A stretch of DNA of 64,000 bases, taken from positions 496,001 to 560,000 of the forward strand of contig CALSME010000002.1 in assembly GCA_943787375.1 (NCBI GenBank). The letters are read 5' to 3'. The translations under genes were made by a program, and so were the position numbers. This document shows positions 61,001 through 64,000 of this stretch, piece after piece. The DNA is from an uncultured Polaribacter sp. GTDB taxonomy: Bacteria; Bacteroidota; Bacteroidia; Flavobacteriales; Flavobacteriaceae. Within the stretch, counting starts at the first letter, position 1. Each line of letters opens with the position of its first letter. The notes under the pieces are model-generated. The model had not been told where the DNA came from, searched no databases, and worked only from the letters and a program-made list of their open reading frames with translations.

Positions 61001-61384
61001 TTAAATGTCGTTGTTTATTTCAATCCAATAACCATTTGGATCTTGGAAGTAAATCTGGACAATTCCATCTTTTCTTATATAATCTTTATTTGGGGTATTA
61101 TGCCAATCCGAATATTCGACTTTTAACTCGTCTAGATGCTTTACAAATGTATTCAAACTAGCAGTTGCCAAAGCAAAATGTACTGCTTTGTTGGTTTTTA
61201 TTTCAGCATTGGGCCGAGGAATCAAGTGTAGTTGTTTTCCTTCGCTAATTGATAGCCATCTTGTTTTTGAGTTGGATGCTGTATTCTTAATTTCTGTTAG
61301 TAGAAGTGTTTTTTTATAAAATTCAATAGATTCATTGACATCTTTAACAGAAAGTGCTATATGATTGATTGAAAAAGTATACAT
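61001..61384 (-). CDS. Glyoxalase/VOC superfamily protein
   Basis: A 127-residue VOC-fold protein with two beta-alpha-beta-beta-beta halves: INHIALSVKDVNESIEFYKKTL starts the first, AVHFALATASLNTFVKHLDE starts the second, and it ends in the typical QIYFQDPNGYWIEI. Metal-site residues His8, Glu (QLHLIP side) and the final Glu are partly present. Family members include lactoylglutathione lyases, dioxygenases and resistance proteins; the activity is unresolved. Confidence 0.87.
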   Translation of the reverse strand: MYTFSINHIALSVKDVNESIEFYKKTLLLTEIKNTASNSKTRWLSISEGKQLHLIPRPNAEIKTNKAVHFALATASLNTFVKHLDELKVEYSDWHNTPNKDYIRKDGIVQIYFQDPNGYWIEINNDI

Positions 61385-61581
61385 ATATTTAATTATGATA
61401 GGTGTTAGTGGTACTAAAGCTTGAAGTTATGTTAGATGTTTTTTGGATGATTATCAACGAATTTTTAAAAATTAAACATTGGTTTAAGGACTCCAATTTA
61501 GTCAATTACGTGGATTCTTGAAATAATCGATACTCATTGGCATAGGGTAACAAATAAATTCCAAAGCTCAGTATGTAATCT

Positions 61582-62472
61582 TTATCTCAGCCCATTTATG
61601 TCATATTGAGAAACAAAATTCCAAACCAATTCAGACGCTTTTTGGTTTTGAAATGTAGCGTCAAACCAAACATGACCTCCACCAATATATTTGTAATGCT
61701 CCACAGAAACGGATTGATCTCCTTGATCATAGCGGTAGTGTTCAATGGTTAATCCTCCAGTATTATCCGTAGTTACCGTTGGACTTGTTGTTGTATTATT
61801 AAAATCTATCCAATGCGCTAACGTACTTTGGGCTGCTTCCCATTCCGCATCCCCATTATAAGGCAATACGCTGTCGGAAGTTCCATGAAGATGAACTACA
61901 GGCATAGGATGACTTGTAGGACCTATACAATCTAACATGACGCCAGAAACAGATGCTACGGCAGCAATCAAATCACTTTTGTAATTTGCAAGGCCATATG
62001 CCATCATGCCACCGTTTGAAAATCCAGCAGCATAAATTCGCTCCATATCAACTTGGTATTGAGCAGAAATTGTATTGACCATTGCTTCAACAAATCCAAA
62101 ATCATCCGCATTACTTTTGTTGTCTCCACCAGTCGGACAAGCATTCCAATGAGAAAAACCATTCAAACAACTGCCTTGAGGATAAACCAGTATAAAATTG
62201 TTTGATTCTGCCAATGATCGCATATCAGCATTTCTCATAAAATCGCTCGCACTACCTCCAAATCCATGAAAATTGAGCATTAATGGAACAGTCGTGCTAC
62301 CGTCATAAGAACTTGGAACATACAACACATATTCTCTGTTTATTTCATCATGAAGTATTGTTTGTGTATTGGTGTTTGAATAACAGAATTCGGTACTGAT
62401 CTTCTCATCCTCTTTTGTGCAACTACTTAAAAAGGCACCTAGCATAGTTATAATTAAAATTACTTTTTTCAT
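61582..62472 (-). CDS. Lipoprotein esterase, PHB-depolymerase / feruloyl-esterase (LpqC) family
   Basis: A 296-residue alpha/beta hydrolase with a lipoprotein signal (FLSSCTKED). Catalytic Ser in AAGFSNGGMMAYGLA (GxSxG), Asp probably in HLHGTSDSVLPYNG, His in GGGHVWFDA; the oxyanion region is NFHGFGGSASDFM. Residues such as NACPTGGDNKSNADDFGF are typical of the polyhydroxybutyrate-depolymerase-like esterase group (CE1 type), which in marine flavobacteria often release phenolic or acetyl esters from polysaccharides. The substrate is inference. Confidence 0.88.
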   Translation of the reverse strand: MKKVILIITMLGAFLSSCTKEDEKISTEFCYSNTNTQTILHDEINREYVLYVPSSYDGSTTVPLMLNFHGFGGSASDFMRNADMRSLAESNNFILVYPQGSCLNGFSHWNACPTGGDNKSNADDFGFVEAMVNTISAQYQVDMERIYAAGFSNGGMMAYGLANYKSDLIAAVASVSGVMLDCIGPTSHPMPVVHLHGTSDSVLPYNGDAEWEAAQSTLAHWIDFNNTTTSPTVTTDNTGGLTIEHYRYDQGDQSVSVEHYKYIGGGHVWFDATFQNQKASELVWNFVSQYDINGLR

Positions 62473-62789
62473 GAGATAAGTTTTAAGTATTCGAGCGTTT
62501 CTTTACAAAAATTGTGTACAACAATCTTTTATTTGATATCCATCAAATTTAAACAATATAAATTATATCAAAAAAGAGCTAAAAAACTCGAAGAGCTGAT
62601 ATGTGCGTTTATGCAGAAACTCACTTTGCTATAGTAGGCCGTTCATAAAGGAAAAATAGACTACTTGCTGACGTTGAAAAGCATCAAAAAATTAACAATT
62701 AAATTCAATAAACAAACCTTATTGTATAAAAAAACCTGTTACTTTATAAAGTAACAGGTTTGGTATTCTATTTTTAAAAAGAATGAAGA
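62473..62789. other. 317-bp intergenic region between the esterase and pnp
   Basis: No convincing ORF or RNA gene. It contains the pnp terminator (62726-62761) and AT-rich DNA with the likely esterase promoter. A 15-codon frame at 62600 (MCVYAETHF...) is too short to call. Confidence 0.6.
62726..62761 (-). terminator. pnp terminator
   Basis: A perfect stem of 14 bp (62732-62745 with 62748-62761); on the minus strand it is followed by a T run. Confidence 0.88.
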
Positions 62790-64000
62790 TTACTCTTCTT
62801 TTTTGGGTGCTCTTGGTTTTCTGTCATCACGTCCGCGATTGTCTCTGCTTCTGTTATCACGTCCGCCAGAACGTTTGTCATCTCTTGGTGGTCTTGCTAC
62901 ATATCCTTCTGGTTTTGGTAACAATGCCTTACGAGAAACTTTTTCTTTACGAGTTCTTGGGTCTAAACCAAAGTATTTCACATCAAAAACGTCTCCCATA
63001 TTTACAACGTCAGAAACATTTTCTGTACGTTCCCATGCCAATTCACTTACATGTAATAAAACTTCATTTCCTGGAGCTTCTGCATATTCTACAACGGCAC
63101 CAAAATCTAACATTTTAATTACTTTTACTTCGTAAGCACTTCCTACAACAGGTTTGAAAAGCATAGACTCGATGCGAGTGATTACTTGTTCAATTCCAGC
63201 AGGATCAGTTCCTAAAATTTCAATAATTCCTTCTTCAGTAACTGCATCTTCTGTTATTACAATTGTAGTACCAGTTTCTTTTTGCAATTCTTGAATATGT
63301 TTACCTCCTGGTCCAATAAATGCACCAATCATATCATTAGGAATTCTTCTATTAATCATTTTTGGAGCATGTTCCTTCACCTCTTCGTTGGCAACAGAAA
63401 TGGTATCCGTAATTTTTCCTAGAATATGTAAGCGACCTTCACGAGCTTGTTTTAATGCATTCACTAAAATCTCGTAGCTCAATCCTTTTACTTTAATATC
63501 CATTTGACAAGCAGTAATACCTTCAGAAGTACCTGTTACTTTAAAGTCCATATCCCCTAAGTGATCTTCATCCCCTAAAATATCAGACAATACAGCATAT
63601 TTTCCAGATTCAGCGTCAGAGATTAACCCCATTGCAATTCCAGAAACAGGTCTTATCATTTGTACACCTGCATCCATTAATGCCATTGTTCCAGCACAAA
63701 CGGTTGCCATAGAAGAAGAACCATTTGATTCTAATACTTCTGAAACAACTCTTACTGTATAAGGACAGTCTGCAGGAATCATTCCTTTTAAACCACGTTG
63801 TGCCAAATTACCATGTCCTACCTCTCTACGAGATGTTCCACGAATTGGTCTTGCTTCACCGGTACAAAAAGGAGGGAAGTTATAATGTAAATAGAAGTTT
63901 TCTTCACCCTCGTAAGACGGCATATCTATTTTATTTGCATCTCTAGAAGTTCCTAAAGTAACGGTCGCTAAAGCTTGAGTTTCTCCACGTGTAAAAATTG
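62790..64000 (-). CDS. pnp: Polyribonucleotide nucleotidyltransferase, 3' part (5' end outside window)
   Basis: PNPase degrades RNA 3' to 5' with phosphate. The reading frame is open to the window edge (upstream sequence reads [21 protein letters not shown]), so the ATG at 63921-63923 is internal. Visible: second RNase PH domain with [49 protein letters not shown] and [21 protein letters not shown] domain [17 protein letters not shown]1 domain [23 protein letters not shown]-terminal tail of about 40 residues is rich in Arg, Asp, Asn and Gly, probably RNA- or protein-binding. Followed by a terminator. Confidence 0.97.
   Translation of the reverse strand, partial: IFTRGETQALATVTLGTSRDANKIDMPSYEGEENFYLHYNFPPFCTGEARPIRGTSRREVGHGNLAQRGLKGMIPADCPYTVRVVSEVLESNGSSSMATVCAGTMALMDAGVQMIRPVSGIAMGLISDAESGKYAVLSDILGDEDHLGDMDFKVTGTSEGITACQMDIKVKGLSYEILVNALKQAREGRLHILGKITDTISVANEEVKEHAPKMINRRIPNDMIGAFIGPGGKHIQELQKETGTTIVITEDAVTEEGIIEILGTDPAGIEQVITRIESMLFKPVVGSAYEVKVIKMLDFGAVVEYAEAPGNEVLLHVSELAWERTENVSDVVNMGDVFDVKYFGLDPRTRKEKVSRKALLPKPEGYVARPPRDDKRSGGRDNRSRDNRGRDDRKPRAPKKEE

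Noticed and set aside
62600..62647. Very short ORF MCVYAETHF... between the esterase and pnp
   Set aside because: Fifteen codons with no supporting signal; likely chance.
1..64000. tRNA, rRNA, CRISPR arrays, riboswitches, prophage or IS transposase genes
   Set aside because: Looked for but not seen. The only tandem repeats are inside the adhesin gene, with no spacer pattern.

Overview
The window looks like chromosomal DNA from a gliding marine member of the Flavobacteriaceae (Bacteroidota). The evidence is the AT-rich sequence, TAnnTTTG promoter boxes in place of E. coli-like -10/-35 elements, the full gldKLMN operon, a second gldBC locus, a SprB-like giant adhesin with a PorP/SprF partner, and lineage-typical proteins (DUF2480, DUF3078, a FolK-deoxynucleoside kinase fusion, an OlsF-like acyltransferase). 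I cannot name the genus. No rRNA, tRNA or CRISPR array was seen.

Layout. 1-3.3 kb: 3' part of topA, then an arginase-fold protein whose metal ligands are largely replaced. 3.4-7.9 kb: gldK-gldL-gldM-gldN, the core and motor of the type IX secretion and gliding apparatus, closed by a strong terminator. 8-10.2 kb: a FAD oxidoreductase and a MORN-repeat/aspartic-protease fusion. 10.2-23.5 kb, minus strand: a 4076-residue SprB-like adhesin with eight and a fraction copies of an almost identical 870-bp repeat, followed 1 bp later by its PorP/SprF partner. 23.5-24.06 kb: a noncoding stretch with inverted repeats. 24-30.6 kb: ABC-F ATPase, a PLP enzyme, a peptidoglycan hydrolase, a gamma-carbonic-anhydrase-like protein, a small basic secreted protein and an MscS channel.

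30.65-33.59 kb: a HpaII-type (predicted CCGG) restriction-modification island inserted in the 3' end of rsmI. It is bounded by identical 240-bp direct repeats, so that one intact rsmI is regenerated and a promoterless 3' fragment is left on the far side. This is the clearest mobile feature of the window. 34-45.9 kb: cupin gene, aspS, small envelope genes, hflX, a detached suf tail (sufE, DUF59, DUF2480, DUF3078), a PfkB kinase, purF, lemA and an M48 protease. 46-51.5 kb: superoxide dismutase, fbp, a GNAT protein with aspartate kinase, and an OlsF-like bifunctional acyltransferase. 51.7-57.2 kb: tig, clpP, clpX and dnaG; the DnaG lacks all four zinc ligands. 57.4-59.6 kb: nadE divergent from gldB-gldC. 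59.7-64 kb: folK-dNK fusion, a glyoxalase-fold protein, a lipoprotein esterase and the 3' part of pnp.

Taken together, the gld genes build the secretion and motility machine, and the giant adhesin with its PorP/SprF partner is a probable exported surface cargo of that machine. The rest is mainly housekeeping, interrupted by one selfish restriction-modification insertion. All homology statements come from recognising motifs in the translated sequence; no database search was run.
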